64,000 bases of DNA from Yinghuangia aomiensis (GCF_039542225.1 NZ_BAABHS010000022.1:1-64000), one strand, 5' to 3'; shown: positions 15,967 to 24,186, counted from the first letter of the stretch. Notes: a model not told the origin generated them from the sequence alone. Made by a program: numbers and translations.

Positions 15967-16820
15967 CGGGCCTCTCCGATCAGCGTGAGGTAGACGTCTT
16001 CCAGGGACGGGCGGTACACCGACAGGCCGGGCACTTCGCCGCCGAACCGGGCGGACAGCGCGGCGATTTCCGCGGTCGGCGCGTCGGTGGCGATCTCCTG
16101 CGGCGCGCCGGCTTCGGTCCAGCGGACGGTCGCGGGGGCCAGGTGGCGGCCGCCGAGCCGGGCCGGGGTGTCGACGTCGACGAGGCGTCCGGCGGCGAGG
16201 ACGCCGACCCGGTCGGCCAAGTGCTCGGCCTCGTCCAGGTAGTGGGTGGTGAGCAGGATCGTCGTGCCGTCCGCGCGCAGTCCGGCGATCAGGTCCCAGA
16301 AACGGCGCCGCACTTCGGGGTCGAAGCCGGTGGTCGGCTCGTCGAGGAACAGCAGCTCGGGGTCGCCGAGGATGCCGAGTGCGACGTCGAGGCGGCGGCG
16401 CTGCCCGCCGGACAGCTGCGTCGTGCGGCTGCCCGCCTTGTCGGCCAGGCCGACCGCGTCGATCACCTCGTCGGGGTCGCGCGGCGCCGGGTAGTACAGC
16501 GCGAAGTGCCGCACGATCTCCGCCACGGTCAGTTCGGCGAAGTCCTTCGACTCCTGGAGCACGATGCCGATCCGGGCCCGCCACGCGGCGCCGGCCCGCG
16601 CGGGGTCCTCGCCGAGCACGGCGACCTCGCCCGCGTCGCGGCCGCGCTGGCCTTCGAGGATCTCGGTGGCGGTGGTCTTCCCCGCGCCGTTCGGGCCGAG
16701 CAGCGCGAAGATCTCGCCGGTCCGCACGTCGAGGTCGACGCCGTCGACCGCCGTGTGCGACCCGTATGCCTTGCGCAGTCCCCGGACCCGGACCGCCGTG
16801 TTTCCCGGTGTCGTCTCCAT
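15963..16820 (-). CDS. ABC transporter ATP-binding protein (DrrA/CcmA-like)
   Basis: This 285-residue nucleotide-binding subunit contains Walker A GPNGAGKTT (about residue 44-52), Q-loop IVLQESKDFAE, signature LSGGQRRRLDVA, Walker B LLFLDEPTTGFD, and the H-loop His in TTHYLDEAEHLADR. A C-terminal extension of about 70 residues, as in drug-exporter ATPases, follows. The ATG at 16820 was chosen because homology begins VRVRGLRKAYG shortly after; longer readings have no family sequence. It is the first gene of the leftward ABC/two-component operon, with a 20-bp palindrome about 60 bases upstream. Confidence 0.92.
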   Translation of the reverse strand: METTPGNTAVRVRGLRKAYGSHTAVDGVDLDVRTGEIFALLGPNGAGKTTATEILEGQRGRDAGEVAVLGEDPARAGAAWRARIGIVLQESKDFAELTVAEIVRHFALYYPAPRDPDEVIDAVGLADKAGSRTTQLSGGQRRRLDVALGILGDPELLFLDEPTTGFDPEVRRRFWDLIAGLRADGTTILLTTHYLDEAEHLADRVGVLAAGRLVDVDTPARLGGRHLAPATVRWTEAGAPQEIATDAPTAEIAALSARFGGEVPGLSVYRPSLEDVYLTLIGEAR

Positions 16821-16879
16821 GCCCTCGACTCTGCCGGGGGGCGGGGGTCCGCAGGGACGTCCGGCCGACGTACACCGGT

Positions 16880-16899
16880 TGTCCACCGATCGGTGGACA
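16880..16899. promoter_or_regulatory. 20-bp perfect palindrome in a divergent promoter
   Basis: TGTCCACCGATCGGTGGACA is its own exact reverse complement. It lies 59 bases upstream of the ABC ATPase start and 110 bases upstream of the divergent bicupin gene. A half-like copy, GGTGGAC, recurs at 16910-16916. It is likely an operator for a dimeric regulator, with the linked NarL-type regulator the first candidate (inference). Confidence 0.65.
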
Positions 16900-17008
16900 G
16901 AGGCGGTCCGGTGGACGCCGCGGTGATCCACGTCGTACCGATCCGCGGCATTCGGTGGCAGCATCGGCGGAGCAGGGGGAGTACCAGCACGGACCTGAAG
17001 GGGAGGCC

Positions 17009-18052
17009 ATGGCGGCCATCGACCTGACGACCACGCAGCCGGCCGCGGACGCCGAGCTGTTCGACCCCACGGTGGCCGCGCCGCCGGTGGTCGACGTCGC
17101 CGAATACGGCTTCGAAGGGCGCCTCGACGCGCTCGCCGAAGACTGGTCGGCCGACGCCCGCTATTGGGAGTACAGCAAGGCCGCCAACCCGATCGGCGCC
17201 GGCCTCACCACCGAAGTCCCCGCCGTGGCCTTCCCCGCGGCCCTGCACAGCGGCGGCGAGACCCGGGTGGTCCCGCTCGACCTGTCCGGACCGCTGCGCA
17301 TCGCGGGCGGCCCGGCGACGAGCCCGGCGCTGCTGGCCAACTTCGTGCGGATCAACCGCGGCGACCGGCTCGCGGTCGACGTCGACGCGACCTCGCAGCT
17401 GTACTACGTGATGTACGGGCGCGGCACGTCCGTCGTCGGCGGCCGCGTCGCGCGGTGGGAGAAGGGCGACTTCGTCGTGCTGCCCGCGGTCGGCGAGGTC
17501 GTTCACCACGCCGACGCGGACACCGTCATGTACTGGGTGCACGACGAACCGCTGCTGCGCTACCTCGGCGTCGTCCCCGCCGGTCCGCGCTTCAAGCCGA
17601 CGAAGTTCTCGCGCGAGCGCGCCGTCGCGGAACTGACCGCGATCGCCGAAGCCCCGGGCGCCAATGCCAAGAACCGGGTCAGCGTGCTGCTCAACAACGC
17701 CGAGCAGGACCAGACGCTGACCGTCACACACGTGCTGTGGGCGATGTTCGGGCTGCTGCCGGTCGGCCAGATCCAGCGCCCGCACCGGCACCAGTCGGTC
17801 GCGCTCGACCTGATCCTCGACTGCAAGCCGGGCTGCTACTCGCTGCTCGGCGACCGGCTCGACGAGCGCGGCGAGATCGTCGACCCGGTGCGGGTGGACT
17901 GGGAGCCGGGCGGGGCCTTCGTGACGCCTCCGGGCAAGTGGCACGCGCACCACAACGAGTCGGGTGCGCCCGCGCACCTGATCCCCATTCAGGACGCGGG
18001 GCTGCAGACGTACTTGCGGAGCCTGGACATCCGGTTCACGGACCGCCGCTGA
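17009..18052 (+). CDS. Bicupin, gentisate 1,2-dioxygenase-like
   Basis: This 347-residue double-cupin protein has the length of gentisate or 1-hydroxy-2-naphthoate dioxygenases (about 340-380). The first cupin covers about residues 95-175 (YYVMYGRGTSVVGG, then KGDFVVLPA and VHHADADTVMYWVHDE). The second has QRPHRHQSVALDLILD (metal-binding His pair) and GKWHAHHNESGAPAHLIPI. In gentisate dioxygenases the iron is bound by His residues of the N-terminal cupin. Here the first cupin has few His, so a different metal site or function is possible. The ATG follows GGGGAGG. It diverges from the ABC operon and is followed by a strong terminator. No other gentisate-pathway genes are adjacent. Confidence 0.7.
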   Translation: MAAIDLTTTQPAADAELFDPTVAAPPVVDVAEYGFEGRLDALAEDWSADARYWEYSKAANPIGAGLTTEVPAVAFPAALHSGGETRVVPLDLSGPLRIAGGPATSPALLANFVRINRGDRLAVDVDATSQLYYVMYGRGTSVVGGRVARWEKGDFVVLPAVGEVVHHADADTVMYWVHDEPLLRYLGVVPAGPRFKPTKFSRERAVAELTAIAEAPGANAKNRVSVLLNNAEQDQTLTVTHVLWAMFGLLPVGQIQRPHRHQSVALDLILDCKPGCYSLLGDRLDERGEIVDPVRVDWEPGGAFVTPPGKWHAHHNESGAPAHLIPIQDAGLQTYLRSLDIRFTDRR

Positions 18053-18072
18053 CCAGGTCCCCAAGCATGCGG

Positions 18073-18114
18073 CAGGCCCGCCCGCACCCCGGTACGAGGA
18101 TGCGGGCGGGCCTG
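18073..18114. terminator. Strong terminator after the bicupin gene
   Basis: A perfect 14-bp stem (18073-18086 with 18101-18114) with a 14-base loop lies 21 bases after the bicupin stop. The stem extends outward by several more pairs with one mismatch. The convergent flavin reductase gene ends at 18248, so the hairpin may serve both directions. Confidence 0.75.
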
Positions 18115-18247
18115 TCGCGTTCCCGGCGGAAGCCGTGGGAACAGGGGTGCCCACGGGCCCGCCTCACGCCGCGGCCGACCGTCCCTCGGCGGCGGGTGGT
18201 CCGGGTGCGGCGGCGGCCGGGAACCGGCCTCCGCCTCGGCTCCTGGA

Positions 18248-18733
18248 TCAGCCGGAGATACCTGCGTACGCGCCCTTGTAGAACAACAACGGGGCGGCGT
18301 CGCGGGGAAGTTCGAGTTCGCTGACGCGGCCGATCACGATCTCGTGGTCGCCGCCGGGCAGGATGTGGTCGACGTCGGCTTCGATCCACGCGATGCTGCC
18401 CGCCAGCCGCGGCGCGCCGTTGCGGGCCGGCGCCCAGTCCACGTCGGCGAACTTGTCGCCGCCGCTGCGGCCCATCGCCCGGCACACGTCCTGCTGGTCG
18501 GCGGCGAGGACGTTGACGACGAAGGTGCCCGCGGCGCGGATTCTCGGCCACGTGGTCGAGGTCAGCGCCGGGGCGAACGATATGTACGCCGGTTCGAGCG
18601 ACAGCGAGGTGAAGGACTGGCAGGCCATGCCGACGGGTGCGCCGTCGTGGACGGCCGTGATCACCGTGACGCCCGTGCAGAAGTGGCCCATGACCTGGCG
18701 CATGCGCGCGGGGTCGATCGTGACGCTGGACAT
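18248..18733 (-). CDS. Flavin reductase-like FMN-binding protein
   Basis: This 161-residue protein is of the RutF/HpaC flavin reductase family, which supplies reduced FMN or FAD to two-component monooxygenases. Family features are MGHFCTGVTVITAVHDG, then MACQSFTSLSLEPAYISFAP (Ser-rich FMN phosphate loop), FVVNVLA and GDHEIVIGRV near the C-terminus. The length is normal. The ATG at 18733 opens MSSVTIDPARMRQ. It is a single-gene leftward unit with a 17-bp perfect palindrome 36-52 bases upstream. No partner monooxygenase gene is adjacent, so the acceptor enzyme is unknown. Confidence 0.88.
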   Translation of the reverse strand: MSSVTIDPARMRQVMGHFCTGVTVITAVHDGAPVGMACQSFTSLSLEPAYISFAPALTSTTWPRIRAAGTFVVNVLAADQQDVCRAMGRSGGDKFADVDWAPARNGAPRLAGSIAWIEADVDHILPGGDHEIVIGRVSELELPRDAAPLLFYKGAYAGISG

Positions 18734-18768
18734 GGCGGCCCCTGAACTGTGGTGACCCGACACCCGAC

Positions 18769-18785
18769 TATGACTATTAGTCATA
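18769..18785. promoter_or_regulatory. Operator TATGACTA-T-TAGTCATA before the flavin reductase gene
   Basis: This perfect 8-bp-arm palindrome lies 36 bases upstream of the flavin reductase ATG, in an unusually AT-rich patch for this genome. It is a probable repressor operator overlapping the promoter, which would face left. The rest of the gap to the TerD gene shows nothing recognisable beyond its own ribosome site. Confidence 0.6.
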
Positions 18786-18990
18786 TGCCTTTTCGTTGCG
18801 TCTATGACACGGCATTTCCGGGGCGGCGTCAAGAGGGCGTGCCCGACACGCGGCCCGGGAACTTCACGGCCCCCTTCTGGCGTCCTGAGGATGGCAGTAG
18901 CGTCGGTCCGGCAATCCGGACCGAACCCGGCTTCCGGGACCCAAACCGGCCATCCGGCCACGCACGCACACACCTCGGAGGGGAAACCCC

Positions 18991-19572
18991 ATGGCAGTCA
19001 GCCTCAGCAAGGGCGGCAACGTTTCGCTGACCAAGGAAGCCGCGGGCGGCACGCTCAGCGCGATCGTCGTCGGCCTCGGCTGGGACCTGCGCACGACCAC
19101 CGGCGAGGACTTCGACCTCGACGCGAGCGCGATCGTCGTCAACCAGACCGGCAAGGTCGCTTCCGACCAGCACTTCGTCTTCTTCAACAACGCCGCGACG
19201 CCGGACGGCAACGTCCAGCACACCGGCGACAACAAGACCGGCGAGGGCGAAGGCGACGACGAGCAGATCAAGGTCAACCTCGCGGGCCTCCCGGCGGACA
19301 TCGACAAGATCGTCTTCCCGGTGTCGGTCTACGACGCGGAGAACCGCAAGCAGTCGTTCGGCCAGGTCCGCAACGCGTTCATCCGCATCGTCAACGCCGC
19401 GGACAACACCGAGCTGGCCCGCTACGACCTCTCCGAGGACGCGTCCACCGAGACCGCGATGCTCTTCGGCGAGATCTACCGCAACGGCGCCGAGTGGAAG
19501 TTCCGCGCCCTCGGCCAGGGCTACGCGTCGGGCCTCGCCGGCATCGCGAAGGACTACGGCGTCAACGTCTGA
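18991..19572 (+). CDS. terD: TerD-family stress protein
   Basis: This 193-residue cytoplasmic protein is of the TerD/TerE/CABP1 family. It starts MAVSLSKGGNVSLTKEA and shows VGLGWD, the acidic Ca-binding stretch GEDFDLDASAIVVN, FFNNAATPDG, the GEGEGDDEQIKVNL second acidic region, and the end GQGYASGLAGIAKDYGV. The length and sequence are normal for the actinobacterial paralogues often present in several copies. The ribosome site GGAGGGG precedes the ATG. Members bind calcium and take part in tellurite, phage or envelope stress responses, but the mechanism is unsettled. It is 237 bases upstream of a membrane vWA protein gene in the same direction, an association also seen in Ter systems. Confidence 0.93.
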   Translation: MAVSLSKGGNVSLTKEAAGGTLSAIVVGLGWDLRTTTGEDFDLDASAIVVNQTGKVASDQHFVFFNNAATPDGNVQHTGDNKTGEGEGDDEQIKVNLAGLPADIDKIVFPVSVYDAENRKQSFGQVRNAFIRIVNAADNTELARYDLSEDASTETAMLFGEIYRNGAEWKFRALGQGYASGLAGIAKDYGVNV

Positions 19573-19809
19573 CCCGCCGCGCGGCGGTGACGTAGCGTCA
19601 AAAGCCGCTTACCGGGCGCCCGGTGGCCATCCGTATGGCTGCCGGGCGCTTTGCGTTACCCGAACGAGGGAAATCCCCTCCCTCACGGCACCCGACCCCG
19701 CCACACTGGTTTCGCTGTGCATGCCCATGCGCACGGGGCGGGGTCGGGCCGACCGGGGTCCGGGGAGACGCCCGCCCGTTCCGCGGTCGCCGCCGAGAGG
19801 TTCCTGTTG

Positions 19810-22032
19810 ATGCCCGTCACGAGAAGCCGGTCGGACCGGTGGCGGAAGGCGCTTCTCGCCGCAATCGCCGGCCTGGTCCTGCTGACGTTCTTCGCCCCGT
19901 CCGCCGACGCCGCCGGCAAACGCTCGATCGTCCTCCTCATCGACACCTCCGGGTCGATGAGCGACGACAACAAGATGACCGACGCGCAAGCGGCGCTGCG
20001 CACCACGGTCTCCTCGCTGGCCGACAGCGACCTCGCGGGCCTCCACCAGTTCGGCGGCTCGTGCGGCGACGGCGGCGAGCAGCTCGTGCCGCCCGGCAAA
20101 GGCAACCGCGACAAGCTGCGGCAGCAGATCGAGCAGCTGACGCCCGGCGGCAGCACCCCCACCGGGGCGGCGATCCGCGCGGCCGCGGAAGAGTTCCCCA
20201 AGGACTCCTCCGACAAGATCCTCATGCTGGTGTCGGACGGCGAAAGCTCGTGCGACGACGACCCGCCGTGCGAAGCGGTCAAGCAGGTCCAGAAGGACCT
20301 GGGCATCACCTTCGTCGCCAACACCGTCGGCTTCCAGACCTCGAACCAGGCCAACACCGAGCTGAGCTGCATTGCCCAGGCCACTGGCGGCCAGTACTTC
20401 CCGGCGAGCGACGGCGACGGCATCCGCGAAGGCCTCAACAAGGCCCTGCATCCCGTCGACGAGAACGTCTCGACGATCCTCAACGCCCTGCCGCTGCCCA
20501 GCGACGTGCCGCTGGACGCCGAGAGCCTCGGCAAGAGCGCGGGCCTGGCCGCGGGCCTGGTGCTGCTGATCGGCTTCCCCGCCGAACTGTTCAACAGGAC
20601 GCTGGAGGAGAACCGCGCGCGGATCTCGCGCTGGTGGCGGCGGCGCGGCGGCGGCGGCGCGAACCCGCCTGCCGCACCCGGTGCCCCGGGGGCGGCCGGA
20701 TCCGGCCCGGGAGGGCCGGACAGCGGACCCGGCTCCGGCACCGGCGCGTACGTCACCGCGCCCGTGCAGGCCGTGCCCGTCAACCCGTTCCGGGCCCTGT
20801 GGAACTCCCGGTGGGTGCTGCCGATCTTCGTACTGATCAGCGCGATCCTGTCGACCGTCGTCGACCCCGACTCGGGGTTCAACGCCAAGACCGGGATCCT
20901 GCTGCTGGGCTTCCTGATCGCCGCGCCGATCGTGATCATCGCCTACGCCTGGCCCGGCGAGCAGGTCGCGAAGCGGGCGTCGCAGGTGCCCGGCGCGTTG
21001 AAGACGATCCCGCCCGCGCTGATCCTGGCGTTCTTCTGCACCTTGCTGTCCCGGCTGTCGGACTTCGTGCCCGGCTACGTCTTCGGCCTCGTGCTCGGCT
21101 ATGTCGCCTTGCGCGAAAGGCAGTTGAGCCGATCCCAGGAAGGCCGCGGGGTGCTGTTCGGCGCGATCGCGGTGCTGGTGGTGTCCGGGGCGGCATGGGC
21201 CGGACTGGAGTTCCTCCACGACAAGGCGACCGAGCGGAACGCCAACACCGGCCTGCTGATCGCCGACACCGTGCTCGGCACGATCTTCATCATGGGCCTG
21301 GAGACGGTCATCTTCGGGCTCGTGCCGCTGCGCTTCCTCGACGGCGCCAAGCTGCGCAAGTGGAACCTGTGGGTGTGGCTGGGAACATACGCCCTCGCCA
21401 TCGCCCTGTTCGTGCACGTGCTGGTGCTCAACTCGGGCACCGCCGGGTCGGACAACGACACGTCGACGACTGCCGCCCTGGTGCTGTTCGCCGGATTCGG
21501 CGGCGTGGCGGTGCTGTTCTGGGCGTACTTCCGGTTCGTGCCCGAGCCCGGGACGACACCGGCGTTCGCCGGGGCACCCGGGATGACGGGCATGGCGGGG
21601 ATGCCGGGGATGACCGGAGGCCCGGCGGCCTACGGCGCCACCGGGCCGTACGGTGCGCCGCAGCAGCCGCCCACCGGCTCGTACGGCCCCCCGCCTGCGG
21701 CGCCGCCGCGGCCGGCCCAGGAGCCCGCGCCGACCGGCTGGGGACACCCGGCACCCCCTCCGCCGCCCCCCGCACCGCCGATGCCGACGCAGGCGCCGGT
21801 CTCCACAGGCTGGGGACACCCGACCGTCCCGCCGCAACCGACCGGCTCGCCGACTCCCCCGCCGCCGTCGCACCAGCCGTACGTGCCGCCGCCCGCGGCT
21901 CCCCCGATGCCACCCACCGCGCCTGCCACCCCGGCGGCCCCGCCCCCGCCGCCGAGCGCCCCGCCCGGCGTCCCGCCGACTGCCCCGCCGGCCGGCGAGC
22001 ACTGGGGGAATCCGGCCACCGACGACGACTGA
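19810..22032 (+). CDS. Membrane-anchored vWA-domain protein with Pro-rich tail
   Basis: This 740-residue protein has a basic N-terminus and signal-like helix (about residues 12-35), followed by an exported vWA domain (about 38-225). The MIDAS motif is DTSGSMS, with the later metal residues in STPTGAA and VSDGESS. Four Cys (SCGDGG, SCDDDPPC) could form disulfides, consistent with export. A TM near 242-258 is followed by a Gly/Pro linker and about seven more TMs (about 336-575). The last about 160 residues are Pro/Gly/Met-rich. GAGAGG stands nine bases before the ATG at 19810. It lies between terD and two small proteins and is followed by two hairpins. The function is unknown; metal-dependent protein binding is the general vWA role. 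Confidence 0.82.
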   Translation: MPVTRSRSDRWRKALLAAIAGLVLLTFFAPSADAAGKRSIVLLIDTSGSMSDDNKMTDAQAALRTTVSSLADSDLAGLHQFGGSCGDGGEQLVPPGKGNRDKLRQQIEQLTPGGSTPTGAAIRAAAEEFPKDSSDKILMLVSDGESSCDDDPPCEAVKQVQKDLGITFVANTVGFQTSNQANTELSCIAQATGGQYFPASDGDGIREGLNKALHPVDENVSTILNALPLPSDVPLDAESLGKSAGLAAGLVLLIGFPAELFNRTLEENRARISRWWRRRGGGGANPPAAPGAPGAAGSGPGGPDSGPGSGTGAYVTAPVQAVPVNPFRALWNSRWVLPIFVLISAILSTVVDPDSGFNAKTGILLLGFLIAAPIVIIAYAWPGEQVAKRASQVPGALKTIPPALILAFFCTLLSRLSDFVPGYVFGLVLGYVALRERQLSRSQEGRGVLFGAIAVLVVSGAAWAGLEFLHDKATERNANTGLLIADTVLGTIFIMGLETVIFGLVPLRFLDGAKLRKWNLWVWLGTYALAIALFVHVLVLNSGTAGSDNDTSTTAALVLFAGFGGVAVLFWAYFRFVPEPGTTPAFAGAPGMTGMAGMPGMTGGPAAYGATGPYGAPQQPPTGSYGPPPAAPPRPAQEPAPTGWGHPAPPPPPPAPPMPTQAPVSTGWGHPTVPPQPTGSPTPPPPSHQPYVPPPAAPPMPPTAPATPAAPPPPPSAPPGVPPTAPPAGEHWGNPATDDD

Positions 22033-22043
22033 CCCCGCACCAC

Positions 22044-22114
22044 GGCCCGCGCGGCGCTCCGCAGCGCGGGCCAACCCTCCGCCGGGCACCGCGACTTGCC
22101 GTCGCGGTGCCCGG
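22044..22114. terminator. Two successive hairpins after the vWA gene
   Basis: A 9-bp stem (22044-22052 with 22064-22072) is followed by a perfect 14-bp stem (22082-22095 with 22101-22114) with loop TTGCC. They probably terminate the vWA transcript. If so, the two small downstream genes are expressed from their own promoter or by read-through. Confidence 0.65.
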
Positions 22115-22210
22115 AACTGCCGCCGTCGCGACCGGGAACCGGGCGCGGCATCACGGCATCCGTATGAGGGAAGGGGAAACCGGGCAAGGGAGTCCTCGGA
22201 GGGATTCGCT

Positions 22211-22768
22211 GTGTCCATTGAACTGATCGTCATTGTGCTGGCGGCAGTCGTCGCGGCAGCGGCCGCGGCCGCCGGGTTGCCCACGGCCCGACGGCGCCGC
22301 CTGCGCCGCCGCTTCGGGCCCGAATACGAACGTGCGCTCGGCGAGTACGCGTCGCGGCGGGAGGCCGAACGCGTCCTCGCCGCCCGCGAACGCCGTTACC
22401 GGGACCTCGACATCCGCGATCTGCCCGCCGAGACGAAGACCAAGTACGAGGCGGCCTGGGCGGCTCTCCAGGAACGTTTCGTGGAGTCCCCGACCGATGC
22501 GGTAGCGGAAGCCGACGCACTCATCACGCGCGTCATGCACGACCGCGGGTATCCGACCGAAGAACGCACCGTCCGCATGGACATCCTGTCCGTCGTCTAC
22601 AGCCGCCACCTGGACCGCTACCGCCAAGCCCACGAGATCGAACGGCTGGGCGCGGCGGGCAAGGCGTCCACCGAGGATCTGCGCCAAGCGCTGCTGCACC
22701 ACCGGACCCTGTTCGACGACCTGCTCGGCCGCGCACCCGATGCCACTTCTCCGTCCCGTGGGAGCTGA
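22211..22768 (+). CDS. Conserved membrane-anchored protein of unknown function
   Basis: This 185-residue protein has a single N-terminal TM (IELIVIVLAAVVAA, about residues 3-24), a basic stop-transfer (RRRRLRRR) and a charged cytoplasmic helical domain (RFGPEYERALGEYASRREA and onward). This FGPEY-type family is widespread in actinobacteria and uncharacterised, as far as I recall. A segment near residue 91 (VESPTDAVAEADALITRVM) is closely matched in the next gene (VDSPADAVAGADVLLQEAI). The GTG at 22211 follows GGAGGG with normal spacing. It lies six bases upstream of the partner gene, so the two form an operon. Confidence 0.78.
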   Translation: MSIELIVIVLAAVVAAAAAAAGLPTARRRRLRRRFGPEYERALGEYASRREAERVLAARERRYRDLDIRDLPAETKTKYEAAWAALQERFVESPTDAVAEADALITRVMHDRGYPTEERTVRMDILSVVYSRHLDRYRQAHEIERLGAAGKASTEDLRQALLHHRTLFDDLLGRAPDATSPSRGS

Positions 22769-22774
22769 CCGACC

Positions 22775-23257
22775 ATGACTGCGACCGACAAATCCGCCGA
22801 GGCCAAGCCCGTCATCGAACGCGACGACCGCGACGCGGCCGCCCGTCAGGCCAGGGTGAGCGAGAAGACCGGGTCGGCGCTGAAGCCGCCGCCGGTGATC
22901 CCCCTGCCCGCCAAGCCGTCGGCCGGACGCTCCTCTTCGTCCTCCGCCGCATCATCCGTCGGCAGTGGGACCGCGGGCGCGGACGCGCCGCAGCCCCCGC
23001 TGCTCGCCAAGTCGGCCGCCGACCAGTACCGCAGGCGGCTTCGGGAGAACCTCGCGGGCTTCGTGGACAGCCCGGCCGATGCGGTCGCCGGGGCGGATGT
23101 CCTGCTCCAGGAGGCCATAGACCGGGTCGCCGAGGCGATGGCGAAACGCCGTGAGGAGCTGTCCGCGGAACGCACCGCCGCGGGCGGCGACACCGAGCGG
23201 CTGCGCCAGATCCTGCTGCGCTACCGAATGGCGCTCGAAGGGCTCGTGACGATGTAG
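22775..23257 (+). CDS. Small soluble protein sharing a domain with its upstream neighbour
   Basis: This 160-residue protein has a disordered first half (Ala/Ser/Pro-rich, with a poly-Ser run SSSSSAASS) and a helical C-terminal domain starting QYRRRLRENLAGFVDSPADA. That domain repeats the pattern in the upstream TM protein and in the same position relative to the end (LLRYRMALEGL here, LLHHRTLFDDLL there). It lacks a signal or TM. It is translated six bases after the upstream stop and ends before a strong UUCG hairpin. It is probably a soluble partner that co-assembles with the membrane protein (inference). No named family was recognised. Confidence 0.75.
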   Translation: MTATDKSAEAKPVIERDDRDAAARQARVSEKTGSALKPPPVIPLPAKPSAGRSSSSSAASSVGSGTAGADAPQPPLLAKSAADQYRRRLRENLAGFVDSPADAVAGADVLLQEAIDRVAEAMAKRREELSAERTAAGGDTERLRQILLRYRMALEGLVTM

Positions 23258-23273
23258 CCGACGCGCGAGCGAT

Positions 23274-23305
23274 CCAGGGGGCGGGTCTTCGGACCCGCCC
23301 CCTGG
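23274..23305. terminator. Bidirectional terminator with UUCG tetraloop
   Basis: A perfect 14-bp stem (23274-23287 with 23292-23305) around TTCG is followed by GTTTTC. It stands between the convergent small-protein gene (stop 23257) and the PaaX-type gene (stop 23326). It is one of the clearest intrinsic terminators of the window. Confidence 0.88.
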
Positions 23306-23325
23306 CACGTTTTCGGACAAACTCT

Positions 23326-24186
23326 CTAGGCCTCGGCCTCGTCGGCCAACGCGCCCCACGACGCTTGTGCTTGCGCCTGCCACGCGCCGTGCAGCTCGGC
23401 GAACACCGCGGCGGCGCGCTCGCCGATCCATTCCGCCGGCAGGAGTTCCGGCGGCAGCAGCGGGTCGAGGAACGGGAAGCGGCGCCATTCGTGCACCAGC
23501 CGGACCTGCGCCAGCACGACCTCGGGGCCGGACGCCGGGCGCATTCCCGCGAACCGGTCGAGGAAGCCCTCGTACTGGGCGGCGATCTCGGCCAGGTCCC
23601 AGGCCTGGTCGACCATCGCACGCTGCGAGCCGATCCCGCCGTAGGCACCATGAAACGAGAACGCCGAGGCGTCGAGACCCAGTTCGCGGATGATCCCTTC
23701 CGCTTCGGGCCCGCGTTCGGCGTGCGGGCTGATCCACATCCCGGGTGCGGGGCTGCCGAAGCCGGCCCAGGTGAGCCGGGTGCGCAGTTGATGCCGCAAC
23801 TTGCGCTGCGTCTCGGGCACGGTCGCCATCAGGACGAGCCAGCGGCCGTCCCACCCGGGCCCGGGCACGCCGAAGGAGTAGATGCGTTCGGCGCCTTCGG
23901 TCAGAAGGTGGCGGCCGGGCGGGGTCAGGACCCAGCGCACCCGGCGCCCGCTGCGCTCGGAGGCGATCCAGCCGTCGGCGGCGGTGCGGGCGAGTGCTTG
24001 GCGCGCGGACTTCTCTTCGATGCCGAGGCCGTCGAGGGCCTTGAGGACGGTGGACGTCCAGGCGGCGCCGCCGTGCGGGAGGACGTATTCCCCGAGCAGC
24101 GTCATCAGCAGGGAACGCGCGCTCGCCGCACCCACTTCCCGACGGCGCGAGATCGCCGGCTGTGCCGGTCCCACCGCGTGCGTCAT
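23326..24186 (-). CDS. PaaX-family transcriptional repressor
   Basis: This 286-residue regulator has a winged helix at the N-terminus (RSLLMTLLGEYVLPHGG, then LDGLGIEEKSARQALARTAA and RRVRWVLTPPGRHLL), a central domain with WDGRWLVLMATVPETQRKLR, and the PaaX C-terminal domain ending FPFLDPLLPPELLPAEW. In phenylacetate degraders PaaX is released from DNA by phenylacetyl-CoA. Here the gene diverges from boxC-boxB-ligase, so benzoyl-CoA or a related aryl-CoA is the likely effector (inference). The ATG at 24186 opens MTHAVGPAQPA. The 166-base divergent gap includes ATTGACGTCAC near 24259, but no clear operator could be fixed. Confidence 0.88.
   Translation of the reverse strand: MTHAVGPAQPAISRRREVGAASARSLLMTLLGEYVLPHGGAAWTSTVLKALDGLGIEEKSARQALARTAADGWIASERSGRRVRWVLTPPGRHLLTEGAERIYSFGVPGPGWDGRWLVLMATVPETQRKLRHQLRTRLTWAGFGSPAPGMWISPHAERGPEAEGIIRELGLDASAFSFHGAYGGIGSQRAMVDQAWDLAEIAAQYEGFLDRFAGMRPASGPEVVLAQVRLVHEWRRFPFLDPLLPPELLPAEWIGERAAAVFAELHGAWQAQAQASWGALADEAEA

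Noticed and set aside
17009..18733. Bicupin plus flavin reductase as one aromatic hydroxylation/ring-cleavage operon
   Set aside because: The genes converge, a strong terminator separates them and each has its own operator. No hydroxylase component is near.
18991..23257. Interpretation of the terD/vWA block as a known anti-phage or tellurite-resistance island
   Set aside because: The other expected Ter genes (terC, terB, terZ-type sets, ATP-grasp and phosphoribosyltransferase genes) are absent. It is kept only as a candidate stress module.
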